A stretch of 64,000 nt of DNA from Hyphomicrobium facile (GTDB lineage: Bacteria > Pseudomonadota > Alphaproteobacteria > Rhizobiales > Hyphomicrobiaceae), in assembly GCF_900116175.1 (NCBI RefSeq), contig NZ_FPCH01000001.1, forward strand, positions 312,501 through 376,500. Reading direction: 5' to 3'. How positions within the stretch are numbered: position 1 is the stretch's first letter; the number at the start of each line of letters is the position of its first letter. A program made the translations under genes and the position numbers. This document shows positions 40,799 through 50,147 of the stretch, piece by piece. The notes under the pieces are model-generated. The model was given only the letters and a program-made list of their open reading frames with translations. It was not told the DNA's origin and ran no database searches.

Positions 40799-41670
40799 CG
40801 AAACGTCTTTCGGGCCTCAACGCGAATGACGTCGGTGATTTCGCGCCTACGTTCGATGAAAGCGTGGTCGTTGAGGACCTCCGCGGAGCGCGGCCGCGGA
40901 ATGTCGATTGCAAACTCGCGTGCGATCCGCCCGGGATACGTTTGCATCACCACGACTCGGTCGGCGAGGAAAATGGCTTCCTCGATGTCATGCGTGACGA
41001 AGACGACGGTTGGCCGAAGCTTGTCCCAGATCGAGAGCAGCTCCTCCTGCATCAGAGAGCGTGTCTGTGCATCGAGAGCTCCGAACGGCTCATCCATAAG
41101 CAATACCGGCGGACGTGTCGCAAGTGCGCGAGCTATCCCAACCCGCTGCTGCATGCCGCCTGACAAGCTCGCCGGCCACTCGTTCGCGACATGAGCGAGG
41201 CCGACAATGTCCAATAGATCCTGCGCAATCTGGCGAGCGTTTGTGAGTCCCAGACGCCGAGGCCCGAAGGCGACGTTGTCGAGAGCGGTCATCCAAGGGA
41301 ACAGAGAATGCTTTTGGAAGACGACGCCGCACTTTGCCGACGGTCCGGTCAGCGGCTCACCGTCCAGCAAAACGCGACCCTGTACCGGTGTACAGAAGCC
41401 GGCCATCACGTTGAGAAGAGTGGACTTCCCGCATCCGCTCGGTCCCAGCAGAGCAACGAACTCGCCGGCTCCAATCGTCAGGGACACATCTTGTACTGCT
41501 GAAACGGCGCGTGCGCCGAAGTTGACGGTCACACCATCGAGGCTGAGGCGCGGCTTCTGCTGCGCATGCGACGGTACCGGATCAACAACGTGCAGGTGCG
41601 GAGCCGGGCCAGTGGGCGCCGTCTCGATGTAGTCGGCGCGTTGATGAATTGGCGAAACACCCCGCGCCAC
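40795..41670 (-). CDS. SsuB/TauB-type ATPase (importer 2)
   Basis: A 291-residue ATPase: Walker A GPSGCGKST, signature LSGGMQQRVGIARAL, Walker B VLLMDEPFGALD and HDIEEAIFLADRV. About 35 extra N-terminal residues precede the domain. It is the first gene of the importer-2 operon. The final segment IDIPRPRSAEVLNDHAF matches the nitrate/sulfonate group. The start could be an internal codon because the N-terminal extension looks unstructured. Confidence 0.87.
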   Translation of the reverse strand: MARGVSPIHQRADYIETAPTGPAPHLHVVDPVPSHAQQKPRLSLDGVTVNFGARAVSAVQDVSLTIGAGEFVALLGPSGCGKSTLLNVMAGFCTPVQGRVLLDGEPLTGPSAKCGVVFQKHSLFPWMTALDNVAFGPRRLGLTNARQIAQDLLDIVGLAHVANEWPASLSGGMQQRVGIARALATRPPVLLMDEPFGALDAQTRSLMQEELLSIWDKLRPTVVFVTHDIEEAIFLADRVVVMQTYPGRIAREFAIDIPRPRSAEVLNDHAFIERRREITDVIRVEARKTFR

Positions 41671-41766
41671 TGCCCACCTTTACATATCTGCTGTCCAACA
41701 ACAGAACGACTAGGGCCGCGCGGGATGCGCGTGAACGAAGAAAAGTTGCAAACCTTAGGAAGTTCA

Positions 41767-42954
41767 TCACTGTTCAATTCGTGCGTCGGGCCGAAAAGGT
41801 CTGCTCAGTTCGATAACGCGCTCGGAAGGAGGATACCAACCTTGTGGCGCGTAGCTATCATCGTGAAGATAGCAGCGGACGCGGACCAGCTTTGATCCTG
41901 CCGTGAACGTGAAATGCCGGCTCATCGGTGGGCAAGTCACGAAGGAATGATACTTCGAGAGCTGAGCGCAATTGACGAAGTTGGTGCCCCACTTCCGCTC
42001 TATGTGACTGCGGCCGCTGACGACGTCGTCGGGATACGTATGGGTGTGCCCGCCCAGCCAGATATCGACGCTTCCTTCGTTCGCCGCGAGGTAGCGCTCG
42101 AACCGTTCGGCCTTCGGTACGTCATCGACGAAGTAAAGATAAGATGCGCCTTCAGGCACGCCATCGACACCGTGATATCTGCCGTGCCGGTAACGCCCAT
42201 CGGGATACCGGGACACGCCTTCATAGTCGCCAGATGCGACTGTTGTTTCTCGCAGCATGTGGTGGTGGGCCGTAACGACGATCTCGCCGTTGCTTTGGGC
42301 CTCTTCAACATGCTGCTGCCACCAACTGAAGGTTTCGCCCGTTACCGCACCAGCTGGAGATCCGCCGCCGAACTCCTGCCGACCTACAGGGTAGGGAAGA
42401 TCGTTGCGATCGCTCATCATGAGGAAGCGAAGATTGCCGACTTTGAATGAGTAGCGTTCCCAAGACCCTTCCGTCTGATAGGGGCGGCGGCTCAGATCAA
42501 CGCCGGAGGTCGCCGGGTGCTCGCCCACCGGGTCCACCCATTTGCGAAACCACCAGTTTGCTGGCTTTCCCTGGCTTGAAGGGGCGCTGCCGGGCGAGGC
42601 GTCGTGGTTCCCCGCAACCGGATAGATTTGTTCGCGACGGTGCTGTTTCAGAACGCCGAGCTGGCGGACGACCTCCCGTCCTTGCTCGTCGTCAGGAATA
42701 TCCCAAAGGCCGGCGTTGTCACCGAGGTCGAGTGCGATGTCCCAGGGGAACGAAGGGCCGCCGAGTTCGCCACCCTCTTCAGATTGCTTGAGCGCGTTGG
42801 CCAGGCTCTCCGGATATCCAGCCGGCGGTATAAACCCCATGCCGTTGCGGATGGCCGCGGAGACGGCGCGATCGGTCGCGACGTGTGCATCAGAGAAGAC
42901 CCAAAGATTGAACGTCTCGGCCTCGCCGTTCGCGTCAGCTGCTTGTGTCGTCAT
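41767..42954 (-). CDS. Calcineurin-like metallophosphoesterase
   Basis: A 395-residue protein with all metallophosphoesterase motifs in order: NLWVFSDAH (D-x-H, about 17-25), LDLGDNAGLW, PVAGNHDASPG, VTAHHHM and WLGGHTHTYP. These residues bind two metals that hydrolyse phosphate esters. There is no signal peptide. It lies 96 bases upstream of the importer-2 operon on the same strand and may belong to its transcript. With the DUF3604-like protein, it suggests that the region's substrate carries an ester or phosphate linkage, although signalling or housekeeping roles are possible. Confidence 0.8.
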   Translation of the reverse strand: MTTQAADANGEAETFNLWVFSDAHVATDRAVSAAIRNGMGFIPPAGYPESLANALKQSEEGGELGGPSFPWDIALDLGDNAGLWDIPDDEQGREVVRQLGVLKQHRREQIYPVAGNHDASPGSAPSSQGKPANWWFRKWVDPVGEHPATSGVDLSRRPYQTEGSWERYSFKVGNLRFLMMSDRNDLPYPVGRQEFGGGSPAGAVTGETFSWWQQHVEEAQSNGEIVVTAHHHMLRETTVASGDYEGVSRYPDGRYRHGRYHGVDGVPEGASYLYFVDDVPKAERFERYLAANEGSVDIWLGGHTHTYPDDVVSGRSHIERKWGTNFVNCAQLSKYHSFVTCPPMSRHFTFTAGSKLVRVRCYLHDDSYAPQGWYPPSERVIELSRPFRPDARIEQ

Positions 42955-43299
42955 GGCGTTCCCCCAGTTCAGTGCATCTGGGAGCCGACGATTGATGTGC
43001 GTAGTTCCCGCCGATCAATGCGATGGTGGCCGGGCCGGTATCCAATAAGAATTGCGGGATTGTATTTCGATATTTTTCATTTGCGCGTCTGGGCACCACG
43101 CGTTTGGGAGCCAGCGCAGTTGCGGAAAAACGCAACGACGCATCTCTTGAACAGATCGTCGGACGGCTAAGCCTAGAGCCACACGTGACGGCGGCGAGTT
43201 GGCAAGTCGACCGCACTATTTCGGAAGAATAGAGCGATACGGTGCGCGCCCTGATAAAAATTGGCACGAATGAGAGCAAACTCCAGTGGCGCCCAAGGT

Positions 43300-43325
43300 G
43301 GAACTTCGTAACGAGCCTCCAGGTT
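43300..43325 (+). promoter_or_regulatory. Possible EcfG-like promoter before kup
   Basis: GGAAC (43300-43304), 17 bases, GGTT (43322-43325). The -10 element deviates in its first base, as at 7889-7914. It lies 88 bases before the potassium-transporter start. The rest of 42955-43412 shows no gene. Confidence 0.3.
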
Positions 43326-43412
43326 CGGCCGCTGACCTGCATCGACATGCTGACATCGAACTTTAGAACTACTGCTGCTTCGTCGCGTTTTGCACTAGTC
43401 GATAGATAAGCA

Positions 43413-45335
43413 ATGTGGGCTCGAGACCCGATGCCGATGACGACCGGAAAAGGCGGCTTGGAGGCGATCAATCAGGTGCCGGTGAGACAATCCGGTTTGG
43501 CCGCTCTTGGTCTAGCCGCCCTTGGCGTCGTTTTCGGGGATATTGGAACGAGCCCTTTATACACCTTGAAAACCGTTGTCGCGCTCGCCGGCGGCAAATC
43601 CGATCCGGACGTCGTTCTCGGGTGCCTATCACTCATCATTTGGACCCTCACAATCATTACGACCATCAAGTACGTGATGGTTGCGATGCAAATCGATAAC
43701 GACGGCGAAGGGGGGATCTTAGCGCTGATGTCGCTGATCGGCATTAAACGTCATAGACGGCCGATGATCATTGCTGCAGGTCTTTTCGGCGCGGCGCTCA
43801 TCTATGGTGACGGCGCCATCACTCCCGCAATCTCTGTCTTGTCGGCCGTTGAAGGCCTGGAGCGCGCGGCGCCGGCTGTCGCGCCTTATATCCTGCCGCT
43901 CACGATCGGCATACTCGTCGCATTGTTTCTTATCCAGCCACTGGGGACGGCGCGAATTGGCCGTGCCTTTGGTCCAATCATGCTTTGTTGGTTTGTTGTG
44001 ATCGGGGTGCTCGGCCTTATAGCGATGTTCCGCCATCCTTCCGTTATCGGCGCCATCAACCCAGTGTATGCGATCCATTTCCTGGCAATAAGCGGTGTTA
44101 CCGGTTTTTTGGTGCTTGGCGGTGTGTTCCTATGTGTTACCGGCGCTGAAGCGCTCTACGCTGACATGGGCCATTTCGGTGCGGCCCCCATTCGTCTCTC
44201 GTGGTTCGGGATCGTTTTTCCGGCCCTCTTCTTTTCCTATGCCGGACAGAGCGCCTATATCCTTGATAACGGCGCGAGCGACGACAACATCTTTTTCCGT
44301 CTCTGCCCGGATTCGCTACTTCTTCCTCTCGTCATCTTGGCGACGTTGGCAACAATCATCGCCAGCCAATCAATTATTTCCGGCGCGTTCTCGATGACGC
44401 GGCAAGCGATCCGGCTAGGCTGGATGCCGCGTATGTTCGTTACGCAAACGTCCGAAGAAGGCTATGGCCAGATCTACGTCGGTGTCGTCAACTGGCTTCT
44501 CATGCTGGTAACGATTGGTCTCGTGCTCGCATTTCGCAAATCGGACAACCTGGCGTCGGCGTATGGCATCGCCGTCTCTGCGACCATGCTTATGACGAGT
44601 GTCCTCCTGTTCATCGCCATGCGGGAAGTTCTGCAGTGGAGTCTGATCAAGGCCGCAATTGTGGCGGGCTTCTTTTTGACAGTCGACTCCCTGTTTTTTG
44701 CCGCCAATCTCGTCAAGATCGCTGATGGTGGGTATATTCCACTCATTCTTGCGGCGTCCGTTTATGCCGTCATGTACATCTGGCACCTTGGGCAGACCGC
44801 GATGCGCGATCGTCTGCGGGGGCGAGCAATCCCTCTGGCGCCATTTCTTGCGGGCCTGCCCGCAGCGGGCGTGTCTCGCGTTCGAGGGTCTGCGGTATTC
44901 CTAACTCGCGTGAAGACGGAAACGCCGCCGGTCATCTGTTGGTACGTCGACCATTCCCATGCGCTGCAGGAGCGGGTCATCGCCCTTACGATGGAAACGC
45001 AACTCACGCCTTGGGTCGATGATGCGAACCGCGCAACACTCGCCCTCGAAGGTCCGAACTTCTGGCGTGTGAACGCACGTTATGGATTTCTCGAGCGACC
45101 AGACGTGGTGCAACTGCTCGACGATCTCACGAAGCGCGGCTGCGGCGTGGACCTTACGGATGTGACATATTATGTGGCCGTCGAAACTGTTGTTTCACGA
45201 GAGGACGGAGGCGGCCTGCCGAAATGGCTCGTCGCCGTCTTCGCTCTCTTGCATCGCAACGCCATGCACCTCTCTGATGCGTTCAATTTCCCGCGCGACC
45301 GCCTCATCGAGATCGGGAGGCAGGTCGCAATTTAG
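43413..45335 (+). CDS. kup: Kup family potassium transporter
   Basis: A 640-residue Kup/HAK transporter. About twelve helices occupy residues 20-455, beginning with the signature ALGVVFGDIGTSPLYTLKTV and including GALIYGDGAITPAISVLSAV, VTGAEALYADMGHFGAAPIR and FVTQTSEEGYGQIYVGVVN. The soluble C-terminal domain (about 470-640) ends FPRDRLIEIGRQVAI, the family's usual ending. It brings K+ into the cell with protons. It is a single gene; the start may instead be the ATG at 43431 or 43437, because no strong ribosome site favours 43413. Confidence 0.92.
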   Translation: MWARDPMPMTTGKGGLEAINQVPVRQSGLAALGLAALGVVFGDIGTSPLYTLKTVVALAGGKSDPDVVLGCLSLIIWTLTIITTIKYVMVAMQIDNDGEGGILALMSLIGIKRHRRPMIIAAGLFGAALIYGDGAITPAISVLSAVEGLERAAPAVAPYILPLTIGILVALFLIQPLGTARIGRAFGPIMLCWFVVIGVLGLIAMFRHPSVIGAINPVYAIHFLAISGVTGFLVLGGVFLCVTGAEALYADMGHFGAAPIRLSWFGIVFPALFFSYAGQSAYILDNGASDDNIFFRLCPDSLLLPLVILATLATIIASQSIISGAFSMTRQAIRLGWMPRMFVTQTSEEGYGQIYVGVVNWLLMLVTIGLVLAFRKSDNLASAYGIAVSATMLMTSVLLFIAMREVLQWSLIKAAIVAGFFLTVDSLFFAANLVKIADGGYIPLILAASVYAVMYIWHLGQTAMRDRLRGRAIPLAPFLAGLPAAGVSRVRGSAVFLTRVKTETPPVICWYVDHSHALQERVIALTMETQLTPWVDDANRATLALEGPNFWRVNARYGFLERPDVVQLLDDLTKRGCGVDLTDVTYYVAVETVVSREDGGGLPKWLVAVFALLHRNAMHLSDAFNFPRDRLIEIGRQVAI

Positions 45336-45376
45336 GACGATGTTGCCGCGATTACGTCTGCGTGGCCATCGCGATG

Positions 45377-46831
45377 TCAAGCGGCCCAGGCATCAGCTAT
45401 TTGGAAAGCAGGCGCTGCGTTTGCCACCGCCTGAGCATGGGGTGTCGCGGACGACACATAGCCAGAGGGGCGCGCCAGAAGCGTTATGATGCGCCGACCG
45501 GGGGGCAGATCATCGAGAGGAATTTCGAAGCGCATGGTTTGATGCTTTCCGGCACGGGAGCGCAAACGGCCTCGCAGGCGATGTATGACCCTCTCGCCGG
45601 ACACGACCTCGATGAACACTCGCCTCGATTGGCGGCTCGCCGGAAAACGCAGCGATACTCCGCATACCCTTGTATCCGGGTCGGATTCAATTTCGATGCA
45701 ATGACCTACCGACGCTGCCGTATGACCTTGCGCCAGCGGTATGCGCTTCCACCGGCGCGGGTACCAAACGCCAAGATTGTCGCGTGCGACTCCGATCAAA
45801 TTGTCGGATTTGAACGTCCGATGGTAGATGGCACGCGGCAGGAGCGGCGATGATAATACGTCGGCAATTCTTTGCAGCAGTCGGCGCTTTCGTCTGTTCG
45901 GGCGAATACTTGCGTAATGCTTCAACCAGACGCCAGGCGCGACAGGCGTCTCGGCAAGTCTGCGCAGCACTTCCTGCGGCACACCGAGGCCAAGCGTGTG
46001 CAGATAGTTGAGACCAGCGAGCGCCAATGGAACCAAGGCTCGGCGCTCGACAAGCTCGATCGTGCGGTCCCAATCGACGGCGCCGGCGTTGATGCGCTGA
46101 CCGATGTCGATTGCCCAGTCTCCATCGCGGCCGACCACGCCATGTGCGAGACTGATCACAATGCTGTCCGCAGCAGAGGGAACGCGAACGTCAGTGCCGC
46201 CGAACGAGATTGATCTCGAATCTCGCCATAGTGCGCTTTCGAGTTCTTGGTCGCGACGACAGAAGTGAAACGCCTGAGTGTGCAGGTCGACTTCGCCGTA
46301 AACGCCCCGACGATAATTCGAGGACGCACGCAGCGGCGCGAGTTGCCGCAGCAGGAGGGCAGAATCGCCGTTCGTGGCCTCCCAACCTGCTCCTGTCAAC
46401 ACGCTGGCGGCACGCGGCCCATCCTCTTGTCGAACGAGTATGTCGACATCGCCCATCAAACGACGAACCGTTGGTCCGAATCCTTCTGCGTATCCGGCGG
46501 CGCCCTTGATGAGCATGCATTCGATCCCGGCCTTGCGAAGGGCTTTGATGGCCGGCAGCGTTTCACCCAGCATGACCTGGGTTTGGGTCCAATGGGATTT
46601 GGCGAGTCCATCGATGCGAGGCCGGTAGGTTGAGTTCGGATCGAGCGATCGCAGGCGACCTGAAAGAGGTGCAAGAATACGCATTTCAGGCCAACTCGCA
46701 TCGTCGAGTTCGCGGCTCGCCAGCCAGCGATACCAAGCCGCACGCGCTGAGTCCGGCGAAGCGAGGCAAGCTTGAAGCAGAAGATCTATCTCAGGGGCCG
46801 GCCGCGCCCCTTTCAATACAGGGACCCTCAT
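45377..46831 (-). CDS. Nucleotidyltransferase family protein (NTP_transf_5-like)
   Basis: A 484-residue protein of the PF14907-type nucleotidyltransferase family: AIKALRKAGIECMLIKGAAG, then RLMGDVDILVRQEDGPRAAS (G-D-x-D metal motif) and YGEVDLHTQAFHF. A long helical middle and a beta-rich C-terminus (about 360-470, jelly-roll-like) follow. Such enzymes occur in lasso-peptide tailoring and exopolysaccharide clusters and presumably add a nucleotide or sugar. It is the last gene of the operon, overlapping the glycosyltransferase gene by 4 bases. The C-terminal domain is not part of the basic family. Confidence 0.75.
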   Translation of the reverse strand: MRVPVLKGARPAPEIDLLLQACLASPDSARAAWYRWLASRELDDASWPEMRILAPLSGRLRSLDPNSTYRPRIDGLAKSHWTQTQVMLGETLPAIKALRKAGIECMLIKGAAGYAEGFGPTVRRLMGDVDILVRQEDGPRAASVLTGAGWEATNGDSALLLRQLAPLRASSNYRRGVYGEVDLHTQAFHFCRRDQELESALWRDSRSISFGGTDVRVPSAADSIVISLAHGVVGRDGDWAIDIGQRINAGAVDWDRTIELVERRALVPLALAGLNYLHTLGLGVPQEVLRRLAETPVAPGVWLKHYASIRPNRRKRRLLQRIADVLSSPLLPRAIYHRTFKSDNLIGVARDNLGVWYPRRWKRIPLAQGHTAASVGHCIEIESDPDTRVCGVSLRFPASRQSRRVFIEVVSGERVIHRLRGRLRSRAGKHQTMRFEIPLDDLPPGRRIITLLARPSGYVSSATPHAQAVANAAPAFQIADAWAA

Positions 46832-47508
46832 GTTGATCTCGCTCTCCTCCGCTCGAGCGAGGCACGAACAACGTCGAGATAACCGCGATCTGCCATCGGG
46901 TCATAGCCGTAACTCAAGCTCCCCGGGATGATCCGACGGAGCCCCAACACCTCCGGCAGCGTGTCGAAAATCAATCCGAGTTCGCGGCCTCTTTGGACCC
47001 AATCGATCATCTCGCCACGGCCACGCGCACCCCCTGGATCGTTGACGGGCCCGATCGCCGCAACGGCAGAAGTGCGCAACATCATGGCGGTGCGCGACAG
47101 GCAATCGGAAACCGCGCCGCTCGATCGATCATCGCTGCCATGCTGGAAACGCCGAACGCGACAGAACAGACCGTCGACGTGTGGTCCATGCGCCAATCGC
47201 TCCAATTGCCGTTCGGCTTTCTCGGGCAGCCAAATGTCATCGGCGTCCAAACCGGCAACGAACGGCGCCGATACGTTCCTCAACCCTACGGTCGTCGCTG
47301 CAGCCGCCCCCGCATTGCCTTGCCGGATAACGCGAACGGTGCCGCCGTATCTCGCGGCAATATCCGCCGTATCATCTGTCGAGCCGTCGTCAACCACGAG
47401 GATGTCGCTGGCGGCAACCGTTTGTGCAAGCACCGACCGGATTGCTTCATCCAACGTGCGCGCCGCGTTATATGCGGGGATGACTACTGCATACGCGTTA
47501 TCCGACAT
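46828..47508 (-). CDS. GT2 glycosyltransferase (1 of 3)
   Basis: A 226-residue glycosyltransferase of family 2: VVIPAYNAARTLDEAIRSVL, ASDILVVDDGSTDDTADIAA, AAAATTVGLRNVSAPFVAGL, ending the core with DADDIWLP (the D-x-D metal site). It is small, with no membrane helices, and likely adds one sugar in the cytoplasm. It is four bases from the next glycosyltransferase gene and overlaps the nucleotidyltransferase gene by 4 bases. The three glycosyltransferases look like products of tandem duplication. Confidence 0.85.
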   Translation of the reverse strand: MSDNAYAVVIPAYNAARTLDEAIRSVLAQTVAASDILVVDDGSTDDTADIAARYGGTVRVIRQGNAGAAAATTVGLRNVSAPFVAGLDADDIWLPEKAERQLERLAHGPHVDGLFCRVRRFQHGSDDRSSGAVSDCLSRTAMMLRTSAVAAIGPVNDPGGARGRGEMIDWVQRGRELGLIFDTLPEVLGLRRIIPGSLSYGYDPMADRGYLDVVRASLERRRARST

Positions 47509-47512
47509 CGAC

Positions 47513-48262
47513 TTAGTTCCCAGCCCGAGACATCGCTGCCACCAGCGGATGCATGATGGGTCCCACTCGTCCCGCAGCGCGGCGACGCTTCAATGATTCC
47601 TGGAACACCTTGACCAGTTCGAGCCGCAGGGCCGGGATATTTCCCGACGTGTTTCCGGCGTGACGCCGGTGCAACGTTGCAATTTCGCGTTCGACCGCGA
47701 TCTCATGATCCGTCTCAAGCAGGCGCAGGATCAGATCAAAATCGTCCGCCATAGTGAATGTGCTGTCGAACCCAAGTGGCCGCACAGCGCTGGTCCGGAA
47801 CAGGCCGGCTGAGAGCTGAATACCAAGGATGCGCGCTGTGTTGGTGCCCGGCAAAGGCATCCGGTCCGGCCCGAGGGTCTGGAACATGAGCGTTTCACCC
47901 ATGACGGCCGCTACACCGGGCGTTCCCTGGATCAGCGCGGCTTGACGCGCGAGACGGCCCGGCATGCAAAGATCGTCTTGATCAAGAAACGTAAGAAACT
48001 CGTGTCTAACTTCGGCCAGCCCAGCATTGCGCGATCCGGCGATGCCGCGCTTCTCCCCGGCGAAAACGCGGATATGAGGATCCTGCGCCTCGAGATCGCG
48101 CAGGCGCGCAAGCGTTCCATCAGTCGAGGAATCGTCGACGACGACGATATCCAGATCGACGCCGGCCTCGGCCGTAAGCGACCCTATAGATTGTTCTACG
48201 AATTCGGCCCCGTTATACGTCGTCATGATGACCGAGATCCGAGGGAGAGCTTGAACGGTCAT
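47513..48262 (-). CDS. GT2 glycosyltransferase (2 of 3)
   Basis: A 249-residue GT2 enzyme: VIMTTYNGAEFVEQSIGSLT, LDIVVVDDSSTDGTLARLRD, GIAGSRNAGLAEVRHEFLTF, then the LDQDDLCMPGRLARQ metal site and, near residue 205, LHRRHAGNTSGN. It overlaps the third glycosyltransferase gene by 4 bases. The LHRRHAGN tail reappears as LYRRHDGN in that neighbour, showing that they are close paralogs. The acceptor and donor are unknown. Confidence 0.85.
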   Translation of the reverse strand: MTVQALPRISVIMTTYNGAEFVEQSIGSLTAEAGVDLDIVVVDDSSTDGTLARLRDLEAQDPHIRVFAGEKRGIAGSRNAGLAEVRHEFLTFLDQDDLCMPGRLARQAALIQGTPGVAAVMGETLMFQTLGPDRMPLPGTNTARILGIQLSAGLFRTSAVRPLGFDSTFTMADDFDLILRLLETDHEIAVEREIATLHRRHAGNTSGNIPALRLELVKVFQESLKRRRAAGRVGPIMHPLVAAMSRAGN

Positions 48263-49056
48263 TGCGTTCCTGCCTCTGAGCGGTCACGCGCATCATCGCT
48301 TGGTGGCCTACCGAACAAAGTCTCTGCCTCTTGGTGCTGCACGAAGAACAAGTCCAGCGGCTTACGCCGTCCCATCGCCCTTCGCCGGGCAATCGATTTA
48401 TTGAGAACCTGGAGAGTGGAAGTGCGAATGGCGCGACCGTTGCGTGTCATATTGCCGTCGTGCCGACGGTAGAGCGAGGCAATCTCGGCTTCGACCAGCG
48501 CCTGCTTGTCGTGCTCGGCGAGCCGGAAGAAAAAATCCAGGTCTTCCGAGAAGGCGAGTTCTTCGTCGAACAACCCGAATTGACTGAACACACCTCTTCG
48601 AAACAGCGCACAGTGCAATGTAGGCAGCAACATGCTTACGCTCCGCGAACCGGGCCACGGACACTGCGCATCGTCGAGCTGCTCGAACAGTAGGGTCTGC
48701 CCGACGACATACGCTACCTCAGGATTGGCGAGAAGCTTTCCGAGCTGGCGCGCAATACGGCCGCGCGGGCAAACATCATCGCAATCGAGAAAAGTTACAA
48801 ACTCGCCCTCGGCCGCTTGGACGCCAACATTGCGCGCGGCTGCGACGCCTCGATGTGGCCCGCGAATGATGCGCAGGCGCTGATCGCGGCGACTGATTTC
48901 AGAGACGATATCCAGAGAACGATCCGTCGATCCGTCATCGACAATGACGATGTCGAGCTGAAAGCCAGGCTCTTCTTCCAGCGAAGCCAGCGCTTCCCCA
49001 AGGTGCCGCTCACCGTTGAAAACCGGTATGATGATGCTGACTATGGGAGCGGTCAT
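48259..49056 (-). CDS. GT2 glycosyltransferase (3 of 3)
   Basis: A 265-residue GT2 enzyme: SIIIPVFNGERHLGEALASL, LDIVIVDDGSTDRSLDIVSE, GVAAARNVGVQAAEGEFVTF, LDCDDVCPRGRIARQ and LYRRHDGNMTRNGRA. It overlaps both neighbours by 4 bases (HprK-like upstream, glycosyltransferase 2 downstream). The tight coupling suggests fixed amounts of each protein and probably one assembly line. Confidence 0.85.
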   Translation of the reverse strand: MTAPIVSIIIPVFNGERHLGEALASLEEEPGFQLDIVIVDDGSTDRSLDIVSEISRRDQRLRIIRGPHRGVAAARNVGVQAAEGEFVTFLDCDDVCPRGRIARQLGKLLANPEVAYVVGQTLLFEQLDDAQCPWPGSRSVSMLLPTLHCALFRRGVFSQFGLFDEELAFSEDLDFFFRLAEHDKQALVEAEIASLYRRHDGNMTRNGRAIRTSTLQVLNKSIARRRAMGRRKPLDLFFVQHQEAETLFGRPPSDDARDRSEAGTQ

Positions 49057-50147
49057 GGCGCACCGTTATCGAGAAACTGACGTACCGCTCTGCTGATCTC
49101 GGACGGGTCGTTGGAAAGGTTCATGCGCCACGTCGGAACGCGCCGCGTCAGTGCCGTGGCAAAAACGAAGCCGGATTTCTGCGCGCCCGGAAGCTGCTGC
49201 CACATGGATGCGGCTGCGTGATGGAATAAATCCTGAGGTCGAAGAGGCTCGAATGTCGTCTGATCTGCACGAGCGATCCGGGGAAGCACGAGCGCCACAA
49301 CGACAGCACTCTCGGCCATGCATCCCCTAAAATGTAACTCGGGATCGATTTCGACCTTGCCCTGCCAATTCAGCGCTAAGGGCTTCTCTAACTCGCGTGG
49401 CCCAAGGACACGTTGGATACCGGCCGGGTCCTGTTTCAGCAACTGATGGACACGATGGACGCGAGGCACAGGGTCCGCCGTGACCACTACATAGTCGTCG
49501 CCCACGGTCTGAAGCCCCGAGCTGATGCCCGCGAGCGTCGTACCCGACTTGCCGCTGCCGCCCGCACCGACGAACAGCATAGCCCTGTGCCCCGAGACGA
49601 GAGAGCTGGCGTGCATCATGCGCATTCCGCGCTGCGCAGTGGCCCAGTGAATAAGCAAACGGAAAGGCGAGCCAGCATCCCACGGCGGCAGGTGCGCCAG
49701 CGAGGTCACCCACTGCACGCCGACGCCGGTACGCGGATTGAAAAGCGTGCATGGTTCGGTTGGATTGTTGTACGCGTCTGGCCGGCCGACGATGCCGATT
49801 AGGCCCGCTTCTCCGGCAAGCCGCTCGAAATCAGGTCCGAGGGATTGGTAGAAAGCAAGGCTTGCCGCATCGGGGCTGCCTACCGTCGGTGCCTCGCCGA
49901 GATGGAAGTGCAGATCATCGGTCCCGGTATTCGTTGTGATCGCACCACCGAGCCGACGTGCATAGAGATCGGCCATGGCGGCCGATGGCATGTGGAGACG
50001 GATGGACAGACCCGCTACGCGGACCCGGACCTGATGGGCCCGTTTAGCGTGTCGCGCTGTGAATAAGTCAAGCGCGTCTAAAAGTTGGTCTGCGCGCGGC
50101 CGGTTTGCCTCAGATTGCGCAACACCGGACAGAGCGTCCGCAATCAT
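49053..50147 (-). CDS. HprK-related kinase
   Basis: A 364-residue protein similar to the C-terminal kinase domain of HPr kinase. The P-loop is AMLFVGAGGSGKSGTTLAGI (about 190-209), followed by SGLQTVGDDYVVV and, near 290, PELHFRGCMAESAVVVALVL. No N-terminal HPr-kinase domain is seen, so it is of the HprK-related kind found beside PqqD-like genes (called the HPr-rel-A system), and in lasso-peptide clusters where such a kinase phosphorylates a peptide. It overlaps both flanking genes by 4 bases. The phosphorylated target here is unknown. Confidence 0.8.
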   Translation of the reverse strand: MIADALSGVAQSEANRPRADQLLDALDLFTARHAKRAHQVRVRVAGLSIRLHMPSAAMADLYARRLGGAITTNTGTDDLHFHLGEAPTVGSPDAASLAFYQSLGPDFERLAGEAGLIGIVGRPDAYNNPTEPCTLFNPRTGVGVQWVTSLAHLPPWDAGSPFRLLIHWATAQRGMRMMHASSLVSGHRAMLFVGAGGSGKSGTTLAGISSGLQTVGDDYVVVTADPVPRVHRVHQLLKQDPAGIQRVLGPRELEKPLALNWQGKVEIDPELHFRGCMAESAVVVALVLPRIARADQTTFEPLRPQDLFHHAAASMWQQLPGAQKSGFVFATALTRRVPTWRMNLSNDPSEISRAVRQFLDNGAP

